From Pseudomonadota bacterium (GTDB lineage Bacteria; Pseudomonadota; Gammaproteobacteria; Burkholderiales; Rhodocyclaceae): a DNA stretch of 64,000 nucleotides. Positions 53,267 to 61,138 of the stretch are shown here, piece by piece. Location: NCBI GenBank assembly GCA_008501585.1, contig QQUN01000018.1, forward strand, positions 115,060 through 179,059, read 5' to 3'. The stretch's first letter is position 1, and each line of letters opens with the position of its first letter. The notes under the pieces were generated by a model. That model was not told where the DNA came from. It did no database searches and worked only from the letters and a program-made list of their open reading frames with translations. The position numbers and the translations under genes are program-made.

Positions 53267-55204
53267 TTACAGTCCGGTGCCGCGATAGGCGTGGCGCTGT
53301 TGGCGGGCAAGGTCGTCGCGCAGCAGCGCGGCGCGCAGCAGGCGGTCGCGCCGGGCGAGGCGGGCTTGCCCCAGTCGAAAGAGGTGAAAGATCAGTCCGC
53401 CGAAGCGCGGGCAGGCGCGGTGCGCAAGCCAGCGGCGCAGGCGGGGCGAGAGCACCGGGTCGAGACCGTCGGCATCGAGCGCGCGATAGTGTTCGGCGCT
53501 GCCGGGGTCGCCCTGGCGCGCACTGCGGCCGACAAGCTGGCGATCGATGCGGCCATTGGGGTTGTGCTGGCAGCAGATCACATGCAGCCCGCCGCTGGCG
53601 CGGACCGCGTCGGCCAGGCGGATGTCGGTGCCGCGCCCTGCCATGCGTGTGGCGACCGTGATGCGGCCCGGCTGACCGGCCTGGGCGACGATGGCCGCCT
53701 CGTCGGCATCCTGGAGGGCGTCGAGCACGGTGTGCGCGATATCGGCCGCGCTCAGCTCGGCCGATAGCTGGCGGGCATCCTTGACCGAGTCGGTGCCGAT
53801 CAGCACGGCACGCCCGCCGGCGGCGAGGCCATTGGCGCGTGCAACGACGGCCTGCCACATGGCGGCGCGGGTGGCGAACACCCGTGGTGCGGCGATGCTG
53901 CGTGCAAGCGGCCGGTGGGTGGGGATGCGGACGATGGCGCGGTCGTACACCACCGCCAGTTCGCCTGCCGCTTCGGCCAGCGTGCCGCTGATGCCCGCGA
54001 GCTGGCGGTAGCGGGGGAAGAAGCGCTGGTAGGTGATCTGCGCTGCGGTGACGTTCTCGCGCCCGAGCGGACAGCCCTCCTTGAGCTCGATGAAGCGGTG
54101 CAGTTCCTGCGACCAGGCCCGGCCATCGGCGATACGGCCGGTCTGCGGGTCGATGATGTGCACGCGGTCGCGCCGGACGACATAGTCGCGGTCGCGATGG
54201 TAGAGATGCAGCGCGGCCAGCGCCTGGCACAGGCGGGCGTCGTGCACGCGGCGGTGCCCGCCGGCGGGGGCGGTGGCGGCATGGCCGGCCTCGGTCAGCG
54301 TGATCTGCCGGGTTTCGGCATCGGCGAGGAAGTCGCGGCCGGGCACCAGTGCGCGTGCCCGCGCCAGCATGTCGGCAAGCGCGGCGGCGTCGCTCGGTGC
54401 GGCCTGCGGGCGGGACAGAATCAAGGGGATGCGCGCTTCGTCGATGAGCACGCTGTCGGCTTCGTCGATGATTGCCATGTGCAGGCCGCGCTGCAGGGCT
54501 TGGGCGTGGTGTGCCGGGTTGATGAAGCGGCGGGTCTGGTCAACCAGCGGGTTGCCGTCGGCCGGCGCCAGCACGCTGTCGCGCAAGGCGTCGAACACCA
54601 GTTCGCGGGCGTTCAGGTAGGTGATGTCCGCGGCGTAGGCCTGGCGACGGGCCGAGGGTGCGTCGCCTTCGCGGACGGTGGCCACACGCAGGCCGAGGGC
54701 GCTGAACAGGGGCGCCATCTCGGCGGCGTCGCGGCCGACGAGGTAGTCGTTGGCGGTCAGCACATGGACAGGCTGGCCGGCCAGCGCGCCGGCCGCCGCC
54801 GCCAGCGCGACGACGAGCGTCTTGCCCTCACCGGTGGCCATTTCGGCAAAGCAGCCGGCGAGCAGCGCGTCAGCCGCGGCCAGTTGGGTGTCGTGCGCGC
54901 GCAGGCCGAGCGCGGACTCGGCGGCTAGCGCCACCGCCGCCAGCGCATGCTGGCGTGCGCCGGCATCGGTGCCGCGGCAGGACAGGCGCAGCATGCGCAG
55001 GTCGGGGTGGCGGTCGGCGCGCAGGGCATCGATGCGGGCGCGAATGGCCGCCACCGCAGCGAGATGTCGGCGGCTGCGCCGCTCGATGCCGAGATGGCGC
55101 AGTCGCCGCCAGGCGCGTTCCAGCCCGTCGGCGGGCGTCATGTCGGGCCGCCGGGGGGCGGGCGCCGGGAGCGGGGCGGGCAGGGGCAGGCGCAGCGGTG
55201 TCAT
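53267..55204 (-). CDS. Short SecA-like ATPase (accessory SecA paralogue)
   Basis: A 645-residue SecA-type motor. Walker A is ATGEGKT (123-129). Walker B with its SecA-specific continuation is IIDEADSVLIDEARIPLILS (245-264). A preprotein-cross-linking domain follows (about 265-400, with DRVHIIDPQTGRIADGRAWS), then GISGTLAEAAGEL, GTDSVKDARQLSAEL, ATRMAGRGTDIRL and motif VI QLVGRSARQGDPGS (556-569). Only 76 residues remain after motif VI, so most of the helical scaffold/wing region and the zinc tail of housekeeping SecA (about 900 residues) are missing; the N-terminus is also atypical. Adjacent genes make a dedicated motor for the giant protein likely. The ATG follows the upstream stop after one base. 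Confidence 0.9.
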   Translation of the reverse strand: MTPLRLPLPAPLPAPAPRRPDMTPADGLERAWRRLRHLGIERRSRRHLAAVAAIRARIDALRADRHPDLRMLRLSCRGTDAGARQHALAAVALAAESALGLRAHDTQLAAADALLAGCFAEMATGEGKTLVVALAAAAGALAGQPVHVLTANDYLVGRDAAEMAPLFSALGLRVATVREGDAPSARRQAYAADITYLNARELVFDALRDSVLAPADGNPLVDQTRRFINPAHHAQALQRGLHMAIIDEADSVLIDEARIPLILSRPQAAPSDAAALADMLARARALVPGRDFLADAETRQITLTEAGHAATAPAGGHRRVHDARLCQALAALHLYHRDRDYVVRRDRVHIIDPQTGRIADGRAWSQELHRFIELKEGCPLGRENVTAAQITYQRFFPRYRQLAGISGTLAEAAGELAVVYDRAIVRIPTHRPLARSIAAPRVFATRAAMWQAVVARANGLAAGGRAVLIGTDSVKDARQLSAELSAADIAHTVLDALQDADEAAIVAQAGQPGRITVATRMAGRGTDIRLADAVRASGGLHVICCQHNPNGRIDRQLVGRSARQGDPGSAEHYRALDADGLDPVLSPRLRRWLAHRACPRFGGLIFHLFRLGQARLARRDRLLRAALLRDDLARQQRHAYRGTGL

Positions 55205-55205
55205 C

Positions 55206-57359
55206 TCAGCCGGCCTCATTGATGAACTGCAGCAGCAATTGCCGGCCGCGACGCGCCCACTGGGTGGCCAGGGGGGCGTCGGGGTGTGCGAAGCGCACCC
55301 ACACCCGCTCTCCAGGGTGGCTGTGGCGAGGCGGGGTGTCGAGGGCGAGTTCGATCTCGAACACCGCCGTGGCCGCACGCAGGCCGTCCGGGTCATCGGC
55401 TTGCGCCGGAATGGGGCCGCCGAAGCGGTCGGACAGGGCAGGGCTGGGGAGGGTGTGGGTGGCGCCTTCGGCGAAACGGGTGGCGCGGGCGGGGATCGCC
55501 GGGACGGCGGCGCTCGCCGGCAGCACGCTGACGGCGGCGGTCGACGCCCGGATGTGGGCGATCTGTTCATGGCTGACCACGGCGCGGACGGTCATGCCGG
55601 GCGCGGGCACGACATGCCCCAGGGTGTGGCCTTGCGGCAGATAGGTGCCGGGCAGGTCGTCCTGGTGTGCCAGGGCGACGCGGCCGTCGACCCCGGCGCG
55701 CAGCGCCAGCGCCGCGATGCGGTGGCGGATGTCGGCCAGGTCCTGCTCCAGGGTGGCGATCTGCGCGATCACGTCGCCGGCTTCGCGCGGGTTGCTCAAT
55801 AGCTGACCATAGCGACGGGCCTGCAGGGCAACGAGCTGGCTGAGGAGGGTGTGTTCGGCGGCGGCCAGTGCCGGGTCGTCGAGGCGGACGACGGCCTGGC
55901 CGGCGACGACCGTGTCGCCGTCGCGGGCAAGCACTTCGGCGACGAAGCCGGCGGTATCGGTGTGCAGGCGTGCGGCGTCGGGCAGGGCCAGCACGCCGGG
56001 TACGCGGGTGGCCGACGGCACCGGAAGCAGCGTGAGGCCGGCGATGATCAGGGCGAACGCGACACCGAGGCGGCGCCGGGCGCGGCGTTGCGACGGACCG
56101 GGCGGGCCGCCGGCCCAGGCCTGGATGGCGCGCCAGAGCGGCAGGCACAGCAGGGTGATGAGCAAGAACACGGCGGCGAGGACGCCCAGTGCCGCCGACC
56201 ATCCGGCCAGCCAGCGGGCGATCTGGATGCCGATGACAAGCTGGAACAGCCATGCGGCCGGGGCGTAGCCCATGAGCCAGCGGGCCTCGCCCGGTGCCAG
56301 CACCATGGCCGGGCGCTGAAGGCGAAACACATACCGGCCGATCGCCTGTTGCCACCAGCGCCGGCTGCGTGAGGCCAGGTTGGGCAGGTCGAGGGCGTCG
56401 GAAAAGGCGTAGTAACCGTCGAAGCGCAGCAAGGGGTTGCCATTGACGAGGAGCGACGACGCCGCGCCGATGAAACAGGCGGTGAGCGCGATGTCCTGTA
56501 CCAGCCCCGGTGCGACGGCCGACCAGACCCAGAAGGCGAGTGCGGCGATGAGCAGCTCGCACTGGATGCCGGCGGCGCTGACGATGGCGCGCTGGGCGCG
56601 TCCGAAACCGTTGGCGGCCGAGGCGTCGAGATAGGGGACCGGTACCAGCACCAGCAGGGTGAAGCCGGCGGTGTGCACGGTGCCGCCCCAGCGCCGGACG
56701 GCGATGCCGTGTGCCAGTTCGTGAGCGGCCTTCATGAGCGGATACACGATCCAGGCGATGACCACGAAGCGCGGCGAGTGCAGTGCCTGGCCGATGGCCG
56801 TGGTGAGCCGTGCCCAGTCACTGCCGGCCTGCAAGGCGGTGAAGCCGACCAGGGCCAGCCAGACGCACAGCGCGGGCAGGCTGAAGATGTAGCGGCCCAG
56901 CGGGTGCAGCCGTTCGAGCAGTGCGGCGGGGTCATACAGCCTGACCCGCACCGCCAGCGGACTGAGGGCGGCGAGGCGTTGCTTGCGGTGCTGTCGCCGG
57001 GCCTGGTCGAACTGGGCGGGCAGGTCGGGGGTGACGTCGGCACGCAGGAAGCCGGCGCCGCTGAGCTGGGCGAGGAGGTCGAGCACTTCGGGCTGGCTGG
57101 GCGCCTCGTCGCCGAAGCGGGCGATCAGGCGTTGCCACAGCGCGTCGACCGTCTGCTTGCCGTCGAGCAGGCCGACAAACCGCCAGGCCGCGGTGTTGAG
57201 CCGCAGTTGCTGGCGTGACTCGGGGCTGCTCAGCATCTGCCAGCTGCACCCCCGGCTGCGCAGTCGGCGCGCCTGGACCGTGCTGCGCAGTGCGGGGCGC
57301 AGGGCGGCGATTTCATGCCACTGGGGGCTGTAGAGCGGGCTGCTCACAGGCCAAACCAT
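55206..57359 (-). CDS. PqqD-like / M50 site-2 peptidase / HlyD chimera
   Basis: A 717-residue membrane protein in three parts. Residues about 50-108 look PqqD-like (LNTAAWRFVGLLDGKQTVDALWQRL). A multi-helix M50 peptidase region (about 155-440) has the zinc motif HELAHG (213-218) and the partner motif NGNPLLRFDGYY (306-317), so all visible ligands are intact. After the last helix (LGVAFALIIAGLTLLPVP) the periplasmic part (about 455-690) is a HlyD-like barrel-sandwich (GFVAEVLARDGDTVVAGQAVVRLDDP) with a coiled-coil hairpin. It could cut a substrate in the membrane and guide it to the outside. Start: ATG 57359 overlaps the previous gene by 16 bases; GTG 57347 (GTGA junction) is an alternative. 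Confidence 0.88.
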   Translation of the reverse strand: MVWPVSSPLYSPQWHEIAALRPALRSTVQARRLRSRGCSWQMLSSPESRQQLRLNTAAWRFVGLLDGKQTVDALWQRLIARFGDEAPSQPEVLDLLAQLSGAGFLRADVTPDLPAQFDQARRQHRKQRLAALSPLAVRVRLYDPAALLERLHPLGRYIFSLPALCVWLALVGFTALQAGSDWARLTTAIGQALHSPRFVVIAWIVYPLMKAAHELAHGIAVRRWGGTVHTAGFTLLVLVPVPYLDASAANGFGRAQRAIVSAAGIQCELLIAALAFWVWSAVAPGLVQDIALTACFIGAASSLLVNGNPLLRFDGYYAFSDALDLPNLASRSRRWWQQAIGRYVFRLQRPAMVLAPGEARWLMGYAPAAWLFQLVIGIQIARWLAGWSAALGVLAAVFLLITLLCLPLWRAIQAWAGGPPGPSQRRARRRLGVAFALIIAGLTLLPVPSATRVPGVLALPDAARLHTDTAGFVAEVLARDGDTVVAGQAVVRLDDPALAAAEHTLLSQLVALQARRYGQLLSNPREAGDVIAQIATLEQDLADIRHRIAALALRAGVDGRVALAHQDDLPGTYLPQGHTLGHVVPAPGMTVRAVVSHEQIAHIRASTAAVSVLPASAAVPAIPARATRFAEGATHTLPSPALSDRFGGPIPAQADDPDGLRAATAVFEIELALDTPPRHSHPGERVWVRFAHPDAPLATQWARRGRQLLLQFINEAG

Positions 57360-58723
57360 GCCCAACGCTGCAGGCGCAACCAGCCGCGGATGCGTCGGGT
57401 CCATTGCGCCGCCAGCGGCGCCGGTGCAATGCTGACACGGGCATAGCCACGCATGCCGGGCTTGACGCTCGCTGGTGGGCTGTCGAGCCGGGCTTCGACT
57501 TCGATGAAGTGCCGGCCGTCCCGCTGCGCGGCGACGGGCAGGATGCGCAGCACGGTGAAGCCGATCGTGGCGGTGGGCAGGGCGCTGAGCGCGACCCGGC
57601 CGGTGGCCTCGCTGTCCAGCAGGTGGATGTCACGTTCGTCCACCTCGATCATCAGCCGGTAGCGGGCCTGCGGGGCCAGTACCAGCAGCACTTCGCCGCG
57701 CTGTACCGGGGTGCCCTGGGCCTGGTCGAGATCGCCGGTGAGGACGATGCTGTCGATCGGGGCGCGGATCAGGCCGCGATCGAGCTGGTGGTCGATCAGC
57801 GCGATGCGGGCACGGGTCTCGTCGGCACGTGCCCGCTGGACCACCATCTGTGCCCGGTCCGCCGCACTCAGCGCGGCGGCAAAGGCGTTGTCATGCTGAG
57901 CCAGTTCGCTTTCTTGCCGGCGCCGTTCAAGCTTGACCTCGCGGTCGGCCAGTTCGATCAGCACCTGGCCGGCCTGCACCGTGTCGCCCGGGCGGACGAA
58001 GGCTTGCTGGATGTAGCCGTCGGCGGGGGCGGTCAGTGCGCGCTGGATTTCGCCTTCGATGCGCGCTTCGGCGGTCATGCTGGCCGGGAGCGGGATGGCC
58101 ACCAGGACCCCGGCCGCCAACAGCACGGCCAGCGTGACCGGGTTGCGGTACCAGGGGCGGGCCGGCGGGCCGGCGGGGCGCGCCAGCGATGCCAGCCGCC
58201 TGAGTAGCGGGGCGTCGCGCTCGGCGCGCAGCAGCAGTATCGGGCCGGTCAGCGCCGCGACCTGATCGATGAGGGACCGGGTGTCGGTGTCGAGCCGGTC
58301 GCTGGCGTCGGTCTCGACCAGCATGGCGCCGATCAGCGTATCGCCGGCGGCGATGGGGGTGGTGTAGAGGCCGCCCCCGTTTTGCCTGGCCAGTGCGGCG
58401 TGGGCGCGGGTGACCTGCAGTGCCTCGGCGGGCGGCGGGAATTCGACCGGCGCATGCTGGTCGAGGGCTTCGTCGAAGGCCGCATCGAGCAGCGGGTCCG
58501 CCGCCGGCACGGGGTCGGCAATGGCCAGGTGCGAGCTGGCGCGTCGGCGCCGTTGCCCGTCGGCTTGCCACATGACATGGACCGCGCGCAGCCCGAGGCA
58601 GGTGGCCAGTTCGGTGGCCACCGCCGTGGCGGTCTCCCGTGCGGAGCTGCCCGACAGCGCGCGCGCCTGGCACTGCAGCGCAATCGCGAGCCGTTGAGCG
58701 GGGGCGGCAGGGGAGGCGGTCAT
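57344..58723 (-). CDS. GAF domain-HlyD fusion, membrane-anchored adaptor
   Basis: A 459-residue protein and the first gene of the operon. Residues about 20-170 are GAF-like (ATAVATELATCLGLRAVHVMW, GGGLYTTPIAAGDTLIGAMLVE, RSLIDQVAALTGPILLLRAERD) and should be cytoplasmic. One membrane helix (about 194-212, PVTLAVLLAAGVLVAIPLP) leads to a periplasmic HlyD-type domain: GYIQQAFVRPGDTVQAGQVLIELADREV, a coiled coil with LERRRQESELAQHDNAF, and LIRAPIDSIVLTGDLDQAQGTPVQRGE. Joining a sensor domain to an adaptor is uncommon. It may couple an internal signal to assembly of the export machine, which is inference. The 143-base region upstream (58724-58866) should contain the promoter. Confidence 0.85.
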   Translation of the reverse strand: MTASPAAPAQRLAIALQCQARALSGSSARETATAVATELATCLGLRAVHVMWQADGQRRRRASSHLAIADPVPAADPLLDAAFDEALDQHAPVEFPPPAEALQVTRAHAALARQNGGGLYTTPIAAGDTLIGAMLVETDASDRLDTDTRSLIDQVAALTGPILLLRAERDAPLLRRLASLARPAGPPARPWYRNPVTLAVLLAAGVLVAIPLPASMTAEARIEGEIQRALTAPADGYIQQAFVRPGDTVQAGQVLIELADREVKLERRRQESELAQHDNAFAAALSAADRAQMVVQRARADETRARIALIDHQLDRGLIRAPIDSIVLTGDLDQAQGTPVQRGEVLLVLAPQARYRLMIEVDERDIHLLDSEATGRVALSALPTATIGFTVLRILPVAAQRDGRHFIEVEARLDSPPASVKPGMRGYARVSIAPAPLAAQWTRRIRGWLRLQRWAWFGL

Positions 58724-58812
58724 GGCTGGGGCGGCCTTGGGGGCCGTATGACATGTTGGCAGGTATATCGGCAGCGAGTGGCGCGAACTTGAAGGTCCGC
58801 CGCGCGCGATAT

Positions 58813-58848
58813 GCCATCGCTGTGCGCTTTGTCACGCACGGCGATGGC
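58813..58848. other. Hairpin between the citE-like gene and the export operon
   Basis: Bases 58813-58826 (GCCATCGCTGTGCG) pair with 58835-58848 with one mismatch across an eight-base loop. It lies 18 bases after the stop of the CitE-like gene and 90 bases before the start of the GAF-HlyD gene, both on the minus strand. It may end the first transcript or act as an operator for the second; there is no U-tract. Confidence 0.5.
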
Positions 58849-58866
58849 GGTACAGCGGCGGGGCGA

Positions 58867-59850
58867 TCAGTCGGAGAAAAACGCGCGCTCGACGGCGGCG
58901 GGCAGCGGCTGGCCCGTGGCGCGGGCGCGCTTGAGCAGGGTCCAGTAGTAGCGGTAGGAGGCGCGGTCGTGGAGCTTGCCGGCGTGCTGGATGGGACCCC
59001 ACTGGGCATGCTGCGCGGCGTCGAGGATGGCAATGGCGGCTTCAACTTCGGTGAAGTCGGGGCGCATGGCCTCGAGAATGGGAGCGATCTGGTTGGGGTG
59101 GATGCTCCACATGCGCAGGTAGCCGAATTCGCGTCGGGCGCGTTCGGCGTCGCGGCGGATGAAGTCGGTGTCCTTGATCTCGGTGGTGACGTTATGGCTG
59201 GGAACGACGCCGTGGGCCAGCGCGGCGGCGGCGATCTCGCATTTGGCGCGGGCCACGAGCGGGTGGTCGAACTGGCCGGGGCTGCGCATGGCGTCGCCGG
59301 GGATGGCGCCGTGGTGGGCACTGACGAAGTCCATCAGGCCGAAGTCGAGGCTTTCCACGCCATCGAGCGCCGCGATCTGCCAGGCATCGCGCAGGGCGCC
59401 GTGGGTTTCGATCAGCACATGGACCGGGAGCGTGACCCCGGTGTGGTTGGCCGCTTCCTGTGTGCGCAGATAGGCGAGCTGCTCACGGACATCATCGACC
59501 GAGCGGGGCTTGGGAAAGGTGAGGAAGGCGAGTCGCGGCCCGGCGTCCTCGACGAGGATGTCGATGTCGCGCCGCCAGTGCGGGTGGGTAATGTCGTGGA
59601 TGCGTGCGCCGACACGGCCGAAGCGGTTGTCGGCGGACATGACCATCGCCGCGGCCATGTGGGCATGCGCCGTTTCGCTGCCGGCGGCGGCGCCGTCTTC
59701 GCAGTCACAGGTGATGTCGAAGACCGGCCCCATCTCCTGCTGGATGGCCAGCGCCTTGGTGATGAGCTTTTCGCTGCCGGCATAGTGGTCGATGGCGGGC
59801 ATGTCGGGCAGCGGGCGTTCGCCCTGGAAGAGAACCTGGTCGGGGTGCAT
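58867..59850 (-). CDS. HpcH/HpaI aldolase/citrate lyase family protein (CitE-like)
   Basis: A 327-residue TIM-barrel lyase of the CitE/malyl-CoA lyase superfamily. Metal- and CoA-related segments are FDITCDCEDGAAAGSE (Asp/Glu pair), RVGARIHDITHPHWRRDIDILVE, VLIETHGALRDAWQIAAL with the metal Glu, SLDFGLMDFVSAHHGAIPGD, and MWSIHPNQIAPILEAM near the C-terminus. It is not linked to citrate lyase alpha or gamma subunits, so a stand-alone malyl-, citramalyl- or related acyl-CoA lyase is more likely than citrate lyase. The start at ATG 59850 fits the family; a longer frame adds 14 unrelated residues. It lies downstream of mdh but is cut off from it by a strong terminator. Confidence 0.85.
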   Translation of the reverse strand: MHPDQVLFQGERPLPDMPAIDHYAGSEKLITKALAIQQEMGPVFDITCDCEDGAAAGSETAHAHMAAAMVMSADNRFGRVGARIHDITHPHWRRDIDILVEDAGPRLAFLTFPKPRSVDDVREQLAYLRTQEAANHTGVTLPVHVLIETHGALRDAWQIAALDGVESLDFGLMDFVSAHHGAIPGDAMRSPGQFDHPLVARAKCEIAAAALAHGVVPSHNVTTEIKDTDFIRRDAERARREFGYLRMWSIHPNQIAPILEAMRPDFTEVEAAIAILDAAQHAQWGPIQHAGKLHDRASYRYYWTLLKRARATGQPLPAAVERAFFSD

Positions 59851-59890
59851 GGCGATGGGCTTGTGTGATGGTGTTGCGAGGCAGGATAGC

Positions 59891-59922
59891 AAAAAAAATC
59901 GGGGGCGATTTCGCCCCCGATT
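59891..59922 (-). terminator. Rho-independent terminator of mdh
   Basis: A 12-bp perfect stem (AATCGGGGGCGA, 59897-59908, with 59911-59922) and a two-base loop, followed on the minus strand by eight U residues (59891-59898). It lies 26 bases after the mdh stop and is a textbook intrinsic terminator. Confidence 0.93.
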
Positions 59923-59948
59923 TCATGCTGACCGATTCGTCAGACGAA

Positions 59949-60938
59949 TCAGAGCAGGTCTTTCACACCTTCGCGCTCTTCGAGCAGCTCGTTGAGCGTG
60001 ACGGTCATGCGCTCGCGCGAGAACTCGTCGATTTCCAGGTCCTTGACGACCTTGTACTCGCCGTTTTCAGTGATGCACGGCACGCCGTAGATGATGCCTT
60101 CGGGGATGCCGTAGGAGCCGTCGGAGGGCACGCCCATGGTGACCCACTCGCCATTCGAGCCGAGCACCCAGTCACGGATGTGGTCGATGGCGGCGTTGGC
60201 CGCCGAGGCAGCGGAGGAGAGGCCACGCGCTTCGATGATGGCGGCGCCGCGCTTGCCGACGGTGGGCAGGAACACGTCGCGGTTCCACACGTCGTCGTTC
60301 ACCAGCGACTTGACGCTGTCGCCGTTCGACAGGCAGAAGCGGTAGTCGGCATACATGGTGGGCGAGTGGTTGCCCCACACCACCAGCTTGGTCAGGCTCG
60401 ACACTTCACGGCCGGTCTTGGCGGCCAGTTGCGACAGTGCGCGGTTGTGGTCCAGGCGCAGCATGCCGGTGAAGTTCTTCGGGTTGACGCGGCCGAACTT
60501 TTCGGCGGTCTTCATGGCGATGTAGGCGTTGGTGTTGCAGGGGTTGCCCACGACCAGCACCTTGACGTTCGGGTCGGCGTACTGGCCGATGGCGGCGCCC
60601 TGGACGGTGAAGATCTTGGCGTTTTCGGTCAGCAGGTCCTTGCGCTCCATGCCGGGGCCGCGCGGACGGGCGCCGACGAGCAGGGCCACCTGGGCGTCCT
60701 TGAAGGCCACGTTGGGGTCGTCGGTGGCGATCATGCCGGCGAGCAGCGGGAAGGCGCAGTCTTCCAGCTCCATCATCACGCCCTTGACGGCCTTCTGAGC
60801 CTGCGGCAGGTCCAGCAGCTGAAGAATGACCGGCTGATCCTTGCCCAGCATTTCACCGCTGGCAATGCGGAACAACAGGCTGTAACCGATTTGGCCGGCT
60901 GCGCCGGTGACGGCGACACGGACGGGGGCTTTGCTCAT
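59949..60938 (-). CDS. mdh: Malate dehydrogenase
   Basis: A 329-residue NAD-dependent enzyme converting malate and oxaloacetate in the TCA cycle. [27 protein letters not shown] is the nucleotide fold of the Mdh type found in betaproteobacteria. [19 protein letters not shown] is the mobile loop with substrate-binding arginines. [14 protein letters not shown] and [16 protein letters not shown] contain the catalytic Asp region, and [15 protein letters not shown] contains the catalytic His. GGGAG precedes the ATG at 60938. It faces gntR across a 200-base spacer with a perfect palindrome, and a strong terminator follows it. Confidence 0.96.
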   Translation of the reverse strand: MSKAPVRVAVTGAAGQIGYSLLFRIASGEMLGKDQPVILQLLDLPQAQKAVKGVMMELEDCAFPLLAGMIATDDPNVAFKDAQVALLVGARPRGPGMERKDLLTENAKIFTVQGAAIGQYADPNVKVLVVGNPCNTNAYIAMKTAEKFGRVNPKNFTGMLRLDHNRALSQLAAKTGREVSSLTKLVVWGNHSPTMYADYRFCLSNGDSVKSLVNDDVWNRDVFLPTVGKRGAAIIEARGLSSAASAANAAIDHIRDWVLGSNGEWVTMGVPSDGSYGIPEGIIYGVPCITENGEYKVVKDLEIDEFSRERMTVTLNELLEEREGVKDLL

Positions 60939-61068
60939 GGACGACTCCCTCTCGAAATGAGTGTTTGAAGGCTGGCATGGTGCCGGGCTTTGCGCGGCGA
61001 TGCAGCCTGAAGCGGCAACTACCGAATCGCACAGGATGGTAGTCACTCACGGATTCAAAGTCAATTCA

Positions 61069-61091
61069 TGTCTTATAACTTATATAAGACA
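61069..61091. promoter_or_regulatory. Perfect palindrome, candidate GntR operator
   Basis: TGTCTTATA (61069-61077) and TATAAGACA (61083-61091) are perfect 9-bp arms around ACTTA. The site lies between divergent mdh and the GntR gene, 47 bases before the GntR start and 130 before mdh. Its length and symmetry suit a GntR/HutC dimer, so autoregulation and control of mdh are likely; I found no second copy before sdhC by eye. Confidence 0.65.
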
Positions 61092-61138
61092 GATGAGTCG
61101 ATATAGACGGCTCCATGATTTTGTGTTGAAATGCGCCG

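Noticed and set aside
53267..55204. The SecA-like gene as the housekeeping secA
   Set aside because: It is about 250 residues too short, lacks the scaffold and zinc tail, and lies in an operon with adaptors instead of near the usual secA neighbours.
41860..58723. A LapA-type or RTX type I secretion system
   Set aside because: There is no ABC transporter, no TolC-like channel, no LapG/LapD pair and no GGxGxD repeats in the giant protein.
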